Assembly: GCF_900249755.1 (NCBI RefSeq)
Contig: NZ_LT976853.1
Coordinates: 2,825,295-2,889,294, forward strand
DNA: 64,000 nt
From: Cupriavidus taiwanensis
GTDB lineage: Bacteria; Pseudomonadota; Gammaproteobacteria; Burkholderiales; Burkholderiaceae
Direction of reading: 5' to 3'
The notes under the pieces are model-generated. The model was not told where the DNA came from. It searched no databases and saw only the letters and a program-made list of their open reading frames with translations. The first letter of the stretch is position 1, and each line of letters starts with the position of its first letter. The position numbers and the translations under genes are program-made. Shown here piece by piece: positions 41,095-49,577 of this stretch.

Positions 41095-43155
41095 ATGACC
41101 GCACGTCGCATCCTCGTCACATCCGCCCTGCCCTACGCCAACGGCCAGATCCATATCGGCCACCTGGTGGAGTACATCCAGACCGATATCTGGGTGCGGT
41201 TCCAGCGCATGATGGGCAACGAGGTTTATTACGTCGGTGCCGACGATACCCACGGCACCCCGGTCATGCTGCGTGCCGAGAAAGAAGGGATCACCCCGAA
41301 GCAGCTGATCGACCGCGTCTGGACCGAGCACAAGCGCGATTTCGACAGCTTCCTGGTGTCGTTCGACAACTACTACAGCACCGACGCCGAGGAAAACCGC
41401 GAGCTGTGCGAGAAGATCTACCTGGCGCTGAAGGCCGAAGACCTGATCGCCGAGCGCGAGGTCGAGCAGTTCTACGACCCGGTCAAGAGCATGTTCCTGC
41501 CCGACCGCTTCATCAAGGGCGAGTGCCCCAAGTGCGGCGCCAAGGATCAGTACGGCGATTCCTGCGAGGTCTGCGGCACCACCTACGTGCCGACCGACCT
41601 GAAGAACCCCTACTCGGTGGTGTCCGGCGCCACGCCGGTGCGCAAGTCGTCGGCCCATTACTTCTTCAAGCTGTCCGACCCGCGCTGCGAGAGCTTCCTG
41701 CGCGAGTGGGTGGCCGACCTGGCGCAGCCCGAAGCCGCCAACAAGATGCAGGAATGGCTGGGCGCCGAGGGCGAGGCCTCGACCCTGTCCGACTGGGACA
41801 TCTCGCGCGATGCGCCCTACTTCGGCTTCGAGATCCCGGGCGCGCCGGGCAAGTACTTCTACGTGTGGCTGGACGCCCCGATCGGCTACTACGCCAGCTT
41901 CAAGAACCTGGCGCAGCAGCGCGGCATCGACTTCGACGCCTGGGTCGGCCCGCACTCGACCGCCGAGCAGTACCACTTCATCGGCAAGGACATCCTGTAC
42001 TTCCACACGCTGTTCTGGCCGGCGATGCTGCGCTTCTCGGGCTACCGCACCCCGACCAACGTGTTCGCCCACGGCTTCCTGACCGTCGACGGCGCCAAGA
42101 TGAGCAAGTCGCGCGGCACCTTCATCACCGCGCAGAGCTATATCGACACCGGCATGAACCCGGAGTGGCTGCGCTACTACTTCGCCGCCAAGCTCAACGC
42201 CAGCATGGAAGACCTCGACCTGAACCTCGACGACTTCATCGCGCGCGTGAACAGCGACCTGATCGGCAAGTACGTCAACATCGCCAGCCGCGCCGCGGGC
42301 TTCCTGGTCAAGCGCTTCGAAGGCAAGGTCGACGAAGCCGCGCTGGCGCATCCGCTGCTGGAGCAGCTGCGCCAGGCCGCGCCGCAGGTGGCGCACCTGT
42401 ATGAAAGCCGCGAGTACAGCAAGGCGCTGCGCCTGGTGATGGAGCTGACCGACGCGGTCAACGCCTTCGTCGATACCGAAAAACCGTGGGAACTGGCCAA
42501 GGACGACAGCAAGCGCGCGGCGCTGCATGCGGCGTGCTCGGTCTCGCTGGAGGCGTTCCGCCTGCTGACGATCTACCTGAAGCCGGTGGTGCCCAACGTC
42601 GCCGCCGGCGTCGAGCGCTTCCTCAACGTCGCGCCGCTGGACTGGCGCGCGATCGACCAGCAACTGTCGGCCGCGAGCCCGGTGCAGCCCTACCAGCACC
42701 TGATGACGCGCGTCGATGCCAAACAGGTCGACGCGCTGCTGGCCGCCAACCGCGAATCGCTGCAGGCAACCGCGGCACCGGCCGCCGCCGGCCCGGCGAT
42801 CGAGCCGGTCGCCGACACCATCACCATCGACGACTTCGCCAAGGTCGACCTGCGCGTGGCGAAGATCGTCGAATGCCAGAAGGTGGAAGGTTCGAACAAG
42901 CTGCTGCAGCTGACGCTGGACCTGGGCGAAGGCCGCACCCGCAACGTGTTCTCCGGCATCCAGTCGGCGTACACGCCGGAGCAGCTGGTGGGCAAGCTGA
43001 CCGTGGTGGTGGCCAACCTGGCACCGCGCAAGATGAAGTTCGGCGTGTCCGAAGGCATGGTGCTGGCGGCCTCGGCCGCGGATGAGAAGGCCACGCCCGG
43101 CCTGTACATCCTGGAGCCGCACAGCGGCGCGGTGCCGGGCATGCGCATCGGCTGA
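41095..43155 (+). CDS. metG: Methionyl-tRNA synthetase
   Basis: 686-residue class I aminoacyl-tRNA synthetase. The HIGH motif is at residues 20-23 (QIHIGH), the KMSKS loop at 335-339, and the zinc-binding knuckles CPKCG and CEVCG lie near residues 143-160. A C-terminal EMAP/Trbp111 dimerisation domain ([31 protein letters not shown]) is fused, giving the long MetG type. Housekeeping gene; single unit. Confidence 0.98.
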   Translation: MTARRILVTSALPYANGQIHIGHLVEYIQTDIWVRFQRMMGNEVYYVGADDTHGTPVMLRAEKEGITPKQLIDRVWTEHKRDFDSFLVSFDNYYSTDAEENRELCEKIYLALKAEDLIAEREVEQFYDPVKSMFLPDRFIKGECPKCGAKDQYGDSCEVCGTTYVPTDLKNPYSVVSGATPVRKSSAHYFFKLSDPRCESFLREWVADLAQPEAANKMQEWLGAEGEASTLSDWDISRDAPYFGFEIPGAPGKYFYVWLDAPIGYYASFKNLAQQRGIDFDAWVGPHSTAEQYHFIGKDILYFHTLFWPAMLRFSGYRTPTNVFAHGFLTVDGAKMSKSRGTFITAQSYIDTGMNPEWLRYYFAAKLNASMEDLDLNLDDFIARVNSDLIGKYVNIASRAAGFLVKRFEGKVDEAALAHPLLEQLRQAAPQVAHLYESREYSKALRLVMELTDAVNAFVDTEKPWELAKDDSKRAALHAACSVSLEAFRLLTIYLKPVVPNVAAGVERFLNVAPLDWRAIDQQLSAASPVQPYQHLMTRVDAKQVDALLAANRESLQATAAPAAAGPAIEPVADTITIDDFAKVDLRVAKIVECQKVEGSNKLLQLTLDLGEGRTRNVFSGIQSAYTPEQLVGKLTVVVANLAPRKMKFGVSEGMVLAASAADEKATPGLYILEPHSGAVPGMRIG

Positions 43156-43170
43156 TCGTTTTATGTTGCT

Positions 43171-43230
43171 GCAGCCTCTCCCGCAGTGCGGGAGAGGCTG
43201 CCATGCCGCGGCACGCCCGTGCCGCGGTTT
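43171..43230 (+). terminator. Palindromic repeat plus probable metG terminator
   Basis: First hairpin: perfect 15-base arms GCAGCCTCTCCCGCA / TGCGGGAGAGGCTGC (43171-43185, 43187-43201) with a one-base loop, sharing the CTCTCCCGC core of the repeats at 7579 and 15319. Second hairpin: CCGCGGCAC / GTGCCGCGG (43206-43214, 43219-43227), then TTT. The second is a plausible terminator. The rest of 43156-43514 holds no gene. Confidence 0.7.
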
Positions 43231-43391
43231 CCCCTCCGCGGCGAATCACCGCCTCACCCCCTTGGGCACGACACGTTGCCCGTCACAGCCGCCTGAATTC
43301 TGCAATGCAGAACAGGACCGCGCCAAATCCCCCCGCTGTCTCCGGCTCTATGCACACGCGGCATGGCACACATGGTTCCGGCGCATCGCGC

Positions 43392-43420
43392 TTGTGACCC
43401 CCTGGCTAGCCGCGTAGATT
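43392..43420 (+). promoter_or_regulatory. Candidate promoter of the carboxylase gene cluster
   Basis: TTGTGA (43392-43397), 17-base spacer, TAGATT (43415-43420): a sigma70-like pair 95 bases before the carboxylase start. Each hexamer matches consensus at four of six bases. Confidence 0.4.
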
Positions 43421-43514
43421 CCACCTCGCAGAATCACAAACCACAAAAACAAGAAGCCGGCCGCGCAACCCGCTTGCGCACTCGCGCCGCCGCTTCGCAT
43501 GGAAGGGGACATTT

Positions 43515-46500
43515 GTGAAGAAGCTCCTGATCGCCAATCGTGGCGAGATCGCGTTGCGCGTGCAGCGCGCCGCGCGCGACCTTGGCATCGCCACCGTGGC
43601 CGTCTACGCCACCGACGACGCCGGCAGCCGGCACCGCCTGCTTGCCGACGAAGCCGTCGCGCTGCAGGGCGAGGGCGCGGGCGCCTATCTCGACATCGCC
43701 GCCATCATCGACGCGGCGCGCGCCACCGGCTGCGACGCCATCCACCCCGGCTACGGTTTTCTCAGCGAACGCGCCGACTTTGCCGAAGCCTGCGCGGCGG
43801 CGCAGATCGTCTTTGTCGGCCCCCTGCCCGAGCAGCTCGCCCTGTTCGGCGACAAGGGCCGCGCGCTGGCGCTGGCCGCCCGCTGCGGCGTGCCGGTGAT
43901 GCCGGCCGCGCCCGGCGGCGCCACGCTCGATGCGGTGACGGCCTTCTTCGACGAGCAGGACGGCGCCGGCGTGGTGCTCAAGGCCGTCGGCGGCGGCGGC
44001 GGGCGCGGCATGCGCGTGGTGCGCGAGCGCGATGCCCTGCCCGAAGCCTATGCGCGCTGCCGCTCCGAGGCACGTTCTGCGTTCGGCGTCGATGCCATCT
44101 ACGCCGAGCGGCTGGTGGCGCGCGCGCGCCATATCGAAGTGCAGATCGCCGGCGACGGCGACAGCGTGATCGCGCTGGGCGAGCGCGACTGCACGCTGCA
44201 GCGCCGCTTCCAGAAGGTGGTGGAGATCGCGCCCAGCCCGGCGCTAAATGCCGCGCTGCGCCAGCGCATCGTCGATGCGGCCTGCACGCTGGCGCGCGAG
44301 GCGCGCTATCGCAGCCTGGGCACGTTCGAGTTCCTGGTCGAGGAACCCGAGCACGGCGCCGGCCGCGACGGCGCGGCGCTGCCCTTCGTCTTTATCGAAG
44401 CCAACCCGCGGCTGCAGGTCGAGCACACCGTCACCGAGCAGGTCACCGGCGTCGACCTGGTGGCGATCCAGCTGGGACTGGCGCAGGGCCGGCGCCTGCC
44501 GGAGCTGGGCCTCGACCCACGGCAGCCGCCGCGCGTGCGCGGCTATGCGATCCAGGTGCGCGTCAATGCCGAAGCCACCGACGCGAAGGGGCTGGCGCGG
44601 CCGGCGCAGGGCCGGCTGGAGCGCTTCGATCCGCCCACCGGGCCGGACGTGCGCGTCGACACCCACGGCTATACCGGCTATGCACCGTCCGCGCACTACG
44701 ACACGCTGCTGGCCAAGCTGATCGTGACCTCGGCGACCGATAACTTCGCCGACGCGGTGCGGCGCCTGCAGCGCGCGCTGGCCGAGTTCAATATCGCCGG
44801 CATCGCCACCAACCTGGACCTGCTGCGCGCGCTGGCCGAGCGCGATGACTTTGCCAGCCAGCAGGTGCATACCCGCTATATGGAGACGGCGCTGCCCGCA
44901 CTGCTGGAACGTGCCGCGCAGATCGGCGCGCAGCATGCGGCCCGGCACGCCCTGGCGGGCACCGCCGCGGCGCCGGTGGCGGCGACTTCCAGCAGCGCCA
45001 GCTTCGACGAACAGCTCGGCGAAGGCCTGTGCGCGGTGCGCGCGCCGATGAACGGCCGCGTGATCGAGCTGGCGCGCGAGAACGACGTGGTCAGGGCCGG
45101 CCAGACCGTGGCGGTGCTCGATGCGATGAAGATGGAACACGCCATCGTGGCCGAGCGCGCCGGACGCGTGATCGACCTGCGCAGCGCCTCCGGCGAGCAG
45201 GTGGCCGAGGGCCAGGTCATGCTGGTGCTGGAGCCCGCCGACGCCGGCGCGCATGCCGGCGCCGGCACCGAACGCGCCGACCCCGCGGCGATCCGCCCCG
45301 ACCTGCAGCGCGTGCTGGACCGCCATGCCTTCCTGTACGACGCGGCCCGCCCCGAGGCCGTGGCGCGCCGCCATGCGCGCGGCCAGCGCACCGCGCGCGA
45401 GAACGTCGACGACCTGTGCGATGCCGGCAGCTTCCGCGAATACGGCGGCCTGGCGGTGGCGGCGCAGGCCAGCCGGCGCAGCGAGGCCGACCTGATCGCC
45501 AACACCCCCGCCGATGGCCTGATCACCGGCACCGGCGCCGTCAACGGCAGCCTGTTCGCGCCGGAACGCGCGCGCTGCGCGGTGCTGGCCTACGACGCCA
45601 CCGTGCTGGCCGGCACCCAGGGCAAGCGCAACCACACCAAGACCGACCGCATCCTGGAAGTGGCGCTGCGCAACCGCCTGCCCACGGTGATCTTTGCCGA
45701 AGGCGGCGGCGGCCGCCCGGGCGACGTCGACTTCCCCACCGTGGCCGGCCTGTACCAGCCGTCGTTCGGCGCGTTCGCCGAGCTGAGCGGCGAAGTGCCG
45801 GTGGTGGGCATTGCGTCCGGGCGCTGCTTCGCCGGCAACGCCGCGCTGCTGGGCTGCTGCGACCTGATCATCGCCACGCGCAACGCCAATATCGGCATGG
45901 CCGGTCCCGCCATGATCGAAGGCGGCGGCCTGGGCGTGTTCCGGCCCGAGGACATCGGGCCGGCCGCGGTGCAGTACCACAACGGCGTGGCCGACCTGCT
46001 GGTCGACGACGAAGCCGCCGCCGTGGCCGCCACCAGGCACTACCTGTCGATGTTCCAGGGCCGCATCGAAGCATGGCAGGCGCCCGACCCGCTGGCGTTG
46101 CGCCACGTCGTGCCGGAAAACCGCCTGCGCGTCTACGACACCCGCGCCGCCATCGACGGCCTGGCCGATGTCGGCAGCGTGCTGGAGCTGCGCGCGGGCT
46201 TCGGCACCGGCATCCACACCGCGCTGGCGCGCATCGAGGGCCGGCCGGTGGGCATCCTCGCCAACAACCCGCGCCACCTTGGCGGCGCCATCGATGCCGA
46301 CGCCGCCGACAAGGCCGCGCGCTTCATGCAGGTGTGCAATGCGCACGGGCTGCCGATCGTGTCGCTGATCGACACGCCGGGCTTCATGGTGGGCCCCGAG
46401 GTCGAGGCCCGCGCGCAGGTGCGCCATGTGTCGCGCATGTTCGTGATCGGCGCCAAGCTGCGCGTGCCGTTCCTGGCGGTGGTGCTGCGCAAGGGCTATG

Positions 46501-46850
46501 GCCTGGGCGCGATGGCGATGGCCGCGGGCGGCTTCCGCGCGCCCAGCTTCACGGTGTCGTGGCCGACCGGCGAATTCGGCGGCATGGGGCTGGAGGGTGC
46601 GGTCCGGCTGGGCTTCCGCAAGGAGCTGGAAGCGCTGCCGGCCGGCCCGCAGCGCGATGCGCTGTACCAGCAGCTGGTGGCGCAGATGTACGAACGCGGC
46701 CATGCCATCAACGCCGCGGCGGCGCTGGAGCTCGATGCGGTGATCGATCCCGCCGCGACCCGGCAGTGGCTGGTCAGCGGCCTCGACGCCGGCGCCGCCG
46801 ACCCGCATCGATCCCAGCGGCCGATCCGCGCTTTCGTCGACGCCTGGTAG
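43515..46850 (+). CDS. Single-chain biotin-dependent acyl-CoA carboxylase (BC-BCCP-CT)
   Basis: 1111-residue protein holding a whole carboxylase. Biotin carboxylase covers about 1-450 (LIANRGEIALRV at 5-16, ATP-grasp glycine loop VGGGGGRGM at 158-166, EANPRLQVEHTVTE at 295-308). The biotin carrier domain is about 505-575, with biotinyl-lysine Lys539 in DAMKMEH. The carboxyltransferase is about 595-1111 (GTGAVNG, VLAYDATVLAGTQG, KGYGLGAMAMAAGG). Housekeeping acetyl-CoA carboxylase is split into four subunits in this group, so this is a catabolic or specialised enzyme. Single-chain long-chain acyl-CoA carboxylases described from mycobacteria combine the same activities; substrate here is unknown. 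The ATG follows AAGGGGACATTT. An acyl-CoA synthetase gene follows after 46 bases. Confidence 0.94.
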   Translation: MKKLLIANRGEIALRVQRAARDLGIATVAVYATDDAGSRHRLLADEAVALQGEGAGAYLDIAAIIDAARATGCDAIHPGYGFLSERADFAEACAAAQIVFVGPLPEQLALFGDKGRALALAARCGVPVMPAAPGGATLDAVTAFFDEQDGAGVVLKAVGGGGGRGMRVVRERDALPEAYARCRSEARSAFGVDAIYAERLVARARHIEVQIAGDGDSVIALGERDCTLQRRFQKVVEIAPSPALNAALRQRIVDAACTLAREARYRSLGTFEFLVEEPEHGAGRDGAALPFVFIEANPRLQVEHTVTEQVTGVDLVAIQLGLAQGRRLPELGLDPRQPPRVRGYAIQVRVNAEATDAKGLARPAQGRLERFDPPTGPDVRVDTHGYTGYAPSAHYDTLLAKLIVTSATDNFADAVRRLQRALAEFNIAGIATNLDLLRALAERDDFASQQVHTRYMETALPALLERAAQIGAQHAARHALAGTAAAPVAATSSSASFDEQLGEGLCAVRAPMNGRVIELARENDVVRAGQTVAVLDAMKMEHAIVAERAGRVIDLRSASGEQVAEGQVMLVLEPADAGAHAGAGTERADPAAIRPDLQRVLDRHAFLYDAARPEAVARRHARGQRTARENVDDLCDAGSFREYGGLAVAAQASRRSEADLIANTPADGLITGTGAVNGSLFAPERARCAVLAYDATVLAGTQGKRNHTKTDRILEVALRNRLPTVIFAEGGGGRPGDVDFPTVAGLYQPSFGAFAELSGEVPVVGIASGRCFAGNAALLGCCDLIIATRNANIGMAGPAMIEGGGLGVFRPEDIGPAAVQYHNGVADLLVDDEAAAVAATRHYLSMFQGRIEAWQAPDPLALRHVVPENRLRVYDTRAAIDGLADVGSVLELRAGFGTGIHTALARIEGRPVGILANNPRHLGGAIDADAADKAARFMQVCNAHGLPIVSLIDTPGFMVGPEVEARAQVRHVSRMFVIGAKLRVPFLAVVLRKGYGLGAMAMAAGGFRAPSFTVSWPTGEFGGMGLEGAVRLGFRKELEALPAGPQRDALYQQLVAQMYERGHAINAAAALELDAVIDPAATRQWLVSGLDAGAADPHRSQRPIRAFVDAW

Positions 46851-46896
46851 GCGCGGCGGCAGGCAACCCCAGAGCGACAGCAAGAGGAGACAGCAG

Positions 46897-48630
46897 ATGA
46901 ACGAACAGGCGTTCTTCGCGGACCTGGAAGCCCGGCATCGCAAGATCTGGCCCGCCGGCCTGCCCGATGCACCGGTCTACCCCCACGGCGAAGTCCCGCT
47001 GGGCGACTACCTGCGCGCCTGGGCGCGCAAGCGCCCGGACCATGCGGCGCTGGTCTGGTACGGCACCACCGTCACGTACGCCGAGCTCGACGACCTGTCC
47101 GAGCGCTGCGCCGCGCTGCTGAAGGGCCGCGGCGTCGGCGCGGGCGACCGCGTCGCGGTGATGATGGGCAACTGCCCGCAGTTCCACGTGGTGTTCTACG
47201 CCATCCTGAAGCTGGGAGCGGTCTATGTGCCGGTCAACCCGCTGTTCAAGGAGCACGAGCTGGTCTATGAACTGAACGATGCGGGCGCCACCACCATCAT
47301 CGTGCAGGACCAGCTGGCGCCGCTGCTGATGTCGGTGCGCGCGCAGACGCGGCTGCAGGCGGTCTACACCACCAGCGCCGGCGCCATGCTGCCGGCGCAG
47401 CCCGAGCTGCCGCTGCCGGCCGGGCTGGACGCGCCGGCACTGGCCGTCGATGGCGCCATCGACCTGCTGCAGGCGCTGCGCGACACCGCGCCGGTGGCGC
47501 TGCCGCCGGTCGACCTCGACGCGCTGGCCGCGCTCAACTACACCGGCGGCACCACCGGCCTGCCCAAGGGATGCATGCACACGCAGCGCGACATGCTGTA
47601 CACCGCGGCGGCCTCGTATGCGCTGACCGGCGGCGTCGACCCGGCGCGCCTGGCCGAGGGCTCGGACGACGTGATGCTGAACTTCCTGCCGATGTTCTGG
47701 ATCGCGGGCGAGAACCTGGGGCTGATCTACCCGATCTTCAGCGGCGCGACCGTGGTGCTGCTGGCGCGCTGGGACCCGGTCGCGGTGATGGCGGCGATCG
47801 AGCGCTACCGCGTCAACCGCACCTTCGTCGTGGTCGACAACGCGGTCGAGCTGATGAACCACCCCGATTGCGGCCGCTACGACCTGCGCTCGCTGCAGCA
47901 TACGCGCGCCGCCTCGTTTATCCGCAAGATCACGCCCGACATCCGCCAGCGCTGGCATGCGCTGACCGGCAGCATCATTGCCGAAGGCGCGTGGGGCATG
48001 ACCGAGACCCATACCAGCGACACCTTCACCACCGGCATGCAGGCCGACGACATGGACCTGCGCGGCCGCCCGGTCTTCGTCGGCCTGCCGGTGCCGGGCA
48101 CGCGCATCAAGATCTGCGACTTCGACACCGGCGCGGTGCTGCCGGTGGGCGAGGAAGGCGAGATCGTGGTCAGCACGCCGTCGCTGTTCAAGGGCTACTG
48201 GGGCCGCCCGGACGTCGACGCAGAAGTGTTCCGCGACGGCTGGTTCCGCACCGGCGATATCGGCGCGTATGACGAGGACGGCTACCTGCATTTCCTGGGT
48301 CGGCGCAAGGAGATGCTGAAGGTGCGCGGCATGAGCGTGTTCCCGTCCGAGCTGGAAGTGCTGCTGTCGCGCCACCCCGCGGTGCTGGGCTCGGCCGTGG
48401 TGGGCCGCCCGGACCCGGACAAGGGCCAGGTGCCGGTGGCCTTTATCCGCCTGCGCCCCGAGCATGCCGACGGCACCACCGCCGATGCCTTGCACGCGTG
48501 GTGCCGGGAGCAGATGGCGGTGTACAAGGTGCCCGAGATCCGCATCCTGCCCGAATTCCCGCTGACCGCCACCGGCAAGGTGCGCAAGGTGGAACTGCAG
48601 GCGTTGCTGGATACCGAGGCCGGCGGCTGA
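46897..48630 (+). CDS. Acyl-CoA synthetase, AMP-forming
   Basis: 577-residue ANL-superfamily adenylating enzyme that would activate a carboxylic acid to its CoA thioester. Motifs: YTGGTTGLPKG (A3) near residue 213, EGAWGMTETH near 363, GWFRTGDIGAYDEDGYLHFLGRRKEMLKVRG near 448-478, and the C-terminal catalytic lysine in TATGKVRKVEL. It is close to crotonobetaine/carnitine-CoA ligase and medium-chain synthetases in style, but the specificity is not readable. AGAGGAGACAGCAG precedes the ATG. Together with the carboxylase it would convert an imported acid to an acyl-CoA and then carboxylate it. Confidence 0.93.
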   Translation: MNEQAFFADLEARHRKIWPAGLPDAPVYPHGEVPLGDYLRAWARKRPDHAALVWYGTTVTYAELDDLSERCAALLKGRGVGAGDRVAVMMGNCPQFHVVFYAILKLGAVYVPVNPLFKEHELVYELNDAGATTIIVQDQLAPLLMSVRAQTRLQAVYTTSAGAMLPAQPELPLPAGLDAPALAVDGAIDLLQALRDTAPVALPPVDLDALAALNYTGGTTGLPKGCMHTQRDMLYTAAASYALTGGVDPARLAEGSDDVMLNFLPMFWIAGENLGLIYPIFSGATVVLLARWDPVAVMAAIERYRVNRTFVVVDNAVELMNHPDCGRYDLRSLQHTRAASFIRKITPDIRQRWHALTGSIIAEGAWGMTETHTSDTFTTGMQADDMDLRGRPVFVGLPVPGTRIKICDFDTGAVLPVGEEGEIVVSTPSLFKGYWGRPDVDAEVFRDGWFRTGDIGAYDEDGYLHFLGRRKEMLKVRGMSVFPSELEVLLSRHPAVLGSAVVGRPDPDKGQVPVAFIRLRPEHADGTTADALHAWCREQMAVYKVPEIRILPEFPLTATGKVRKVELQALLDTEAGG

Positions 48631-48692
48631 GCGCGGGCGCCGCCCTTCTGTCCCGCAGCACCGGCGAGGATGCCACGCGCTCCGGCACAACG

Positions 48693-48725
48693 ACGGAGCC
48701 ACCACGGAGCCACCACGGAGCCATC
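48693..48725 (+). repeat. Three 11-base tandem repeats before IclR gene
   Basis: ACGGAGCCACC is repeated three times head to tail (48693-48703, 48704-48714, 48715-48725; the last copy ends ATC). Each copy carries GGAG, and the last GGAG lies 9 bases before the IclR ATG, so copy number could alter ribosome binding. Confidence 0.9.
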
Positions 48726-48729
48726 GGCC

Positions 48730-49518
48730 ATGCACGATCGATCCACCGGCACCACCAGGGAAGACCGCCACTTCGTCACCGCGCTGGCGCGCGGGCTGGA
48801 AGTGCTGGCGTGCTTTCGCACCAGCGACCGCGCGCTGGGCAACCAGGAAATCGCGCGGCGCTGCCAGCTGCCCAAGTCCACGGTTTCGCGCCTGACCTCG
48901 ACCCTGACCCGGCTGGGCTACCTGGCGCGCGCCGAGGGCAGCCAGCAGTACAGCCTGGGCACGGCCTGCCTGCGGCTGGGCAGCGCCATGCTGTCGCGGC
49001 TGGATATCCGCAAGGTGGCGCGCCCGCTGATGCAGGAACTGGCGGATTTCTCCGGCGGCACGGTCTCGCTGGGCACGCGCGACCGCTTCTCGATGATCTA
49101 TGTCGAGCATTGCCGCAGCAGCGCCGCGATTGCGCTGACGCTCGATACCGGCTCGCGCATTCCCGTGGCCACCTCGGCGATCGGCCGCGCCTGGCTGGCC
49201 GTGGCCGCCGACGCCGAGCGGCAAGCCTTCATGGAGCAGGTGCGCGATGTCGACGACCTGGCCTGGCCGCGGCTGCGCCGGGGCATCGAGCAGGCGCTGG
49301 CCGACCACCACAGCCTGGGCGTGACCTGCTCGATGGGCGAATGGCAGCCCGACGTCAACGGCATCGCGCGCGGCTTCGAGCCCGGCCACGGCATGCCGCC
49401 CATGGCGCTCAACGTGGGCGGGCCGTCGTTCCGGCTGTCGCCGTCATTCCTGCTCGAGGAAGTGCGGCCGCGCCTGCTGGAAGTGGTGCGCCAGCTCGAG
49501 ACCAGCTTCCCGCGCTGA
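48730..49518 (+). CDS. IclR-family transcriptional regulator
   Basis: 262-residue regulator: an N-terminal winged helix-turn-helix (FVTALARGLEVLACFRTSDRALGNQEIARRCQLPKSTVSRLTSTLTRLGYL, about residues 15-66) and a C-terminal effector-binding IclR domain (VSLGTRDRFSMIYVEH, SAIGRAWLA, GWQPDVNGIARGF-like stretch). I start at the ATG after the tandem GGAG repeats. It lies inside the gene cluster between the acyl-CoA synthetase and the ABC importer, reading the same way, and probably controls it. IclR proteins usually respond to small acids, which agrees with the enzymes. Confidence 0.93.
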   Translation: MHDRSTGTTREDRHFVTALARGLEVLACFRTSDRALGNQEIARRCQLPKSTVSRLTSTLTRLGYLARAEGSQQYSLGTACLRLGSAMLSRLDIRKVARPLMQELADFSGGTVSLGTRDRFSMIYVEHCRSSAAIALTLDTGSRIPVATSAIGRAWLAVAADAERQAFMEQVRDVDDLAWPRLRRGIEQALADHHSLGVTCSMGEWQPDVNGIARGFEPGHGMPPMALNVGGPSFRLSPSFLLEEVRPRLLEVVRQLETSFPR

Positions 49519-49577
49519 GCGCGCCCGTTGTCCACACCCACAGCGCCGCCACGAGACGGCGCAACAGGAGGAGCACC

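Noticed and set aside
43202..43514. Possible tRNA or small RNA gene between metG and the carboxylase gene
   Set aside because: No cloverleaf with CCA end or T-loop consensus could be drawn; only the hairpins described are visible.
44244..46943. Open frame of about 900 codons opposite the carboxylase gene
   Set aside because: Antisense shadow; the plus-strand carboxylase has complete catalytic motifs across the same region.
48498..49577. Very long plus-strand frame joining the region before the binding protein with the binding protein itself
   Set aside because: The upstream part overlaps the acyl-CoA synthetase and IclR genes in another frame. The signal peptide and AGGAGGAG site place the true start at 49578.
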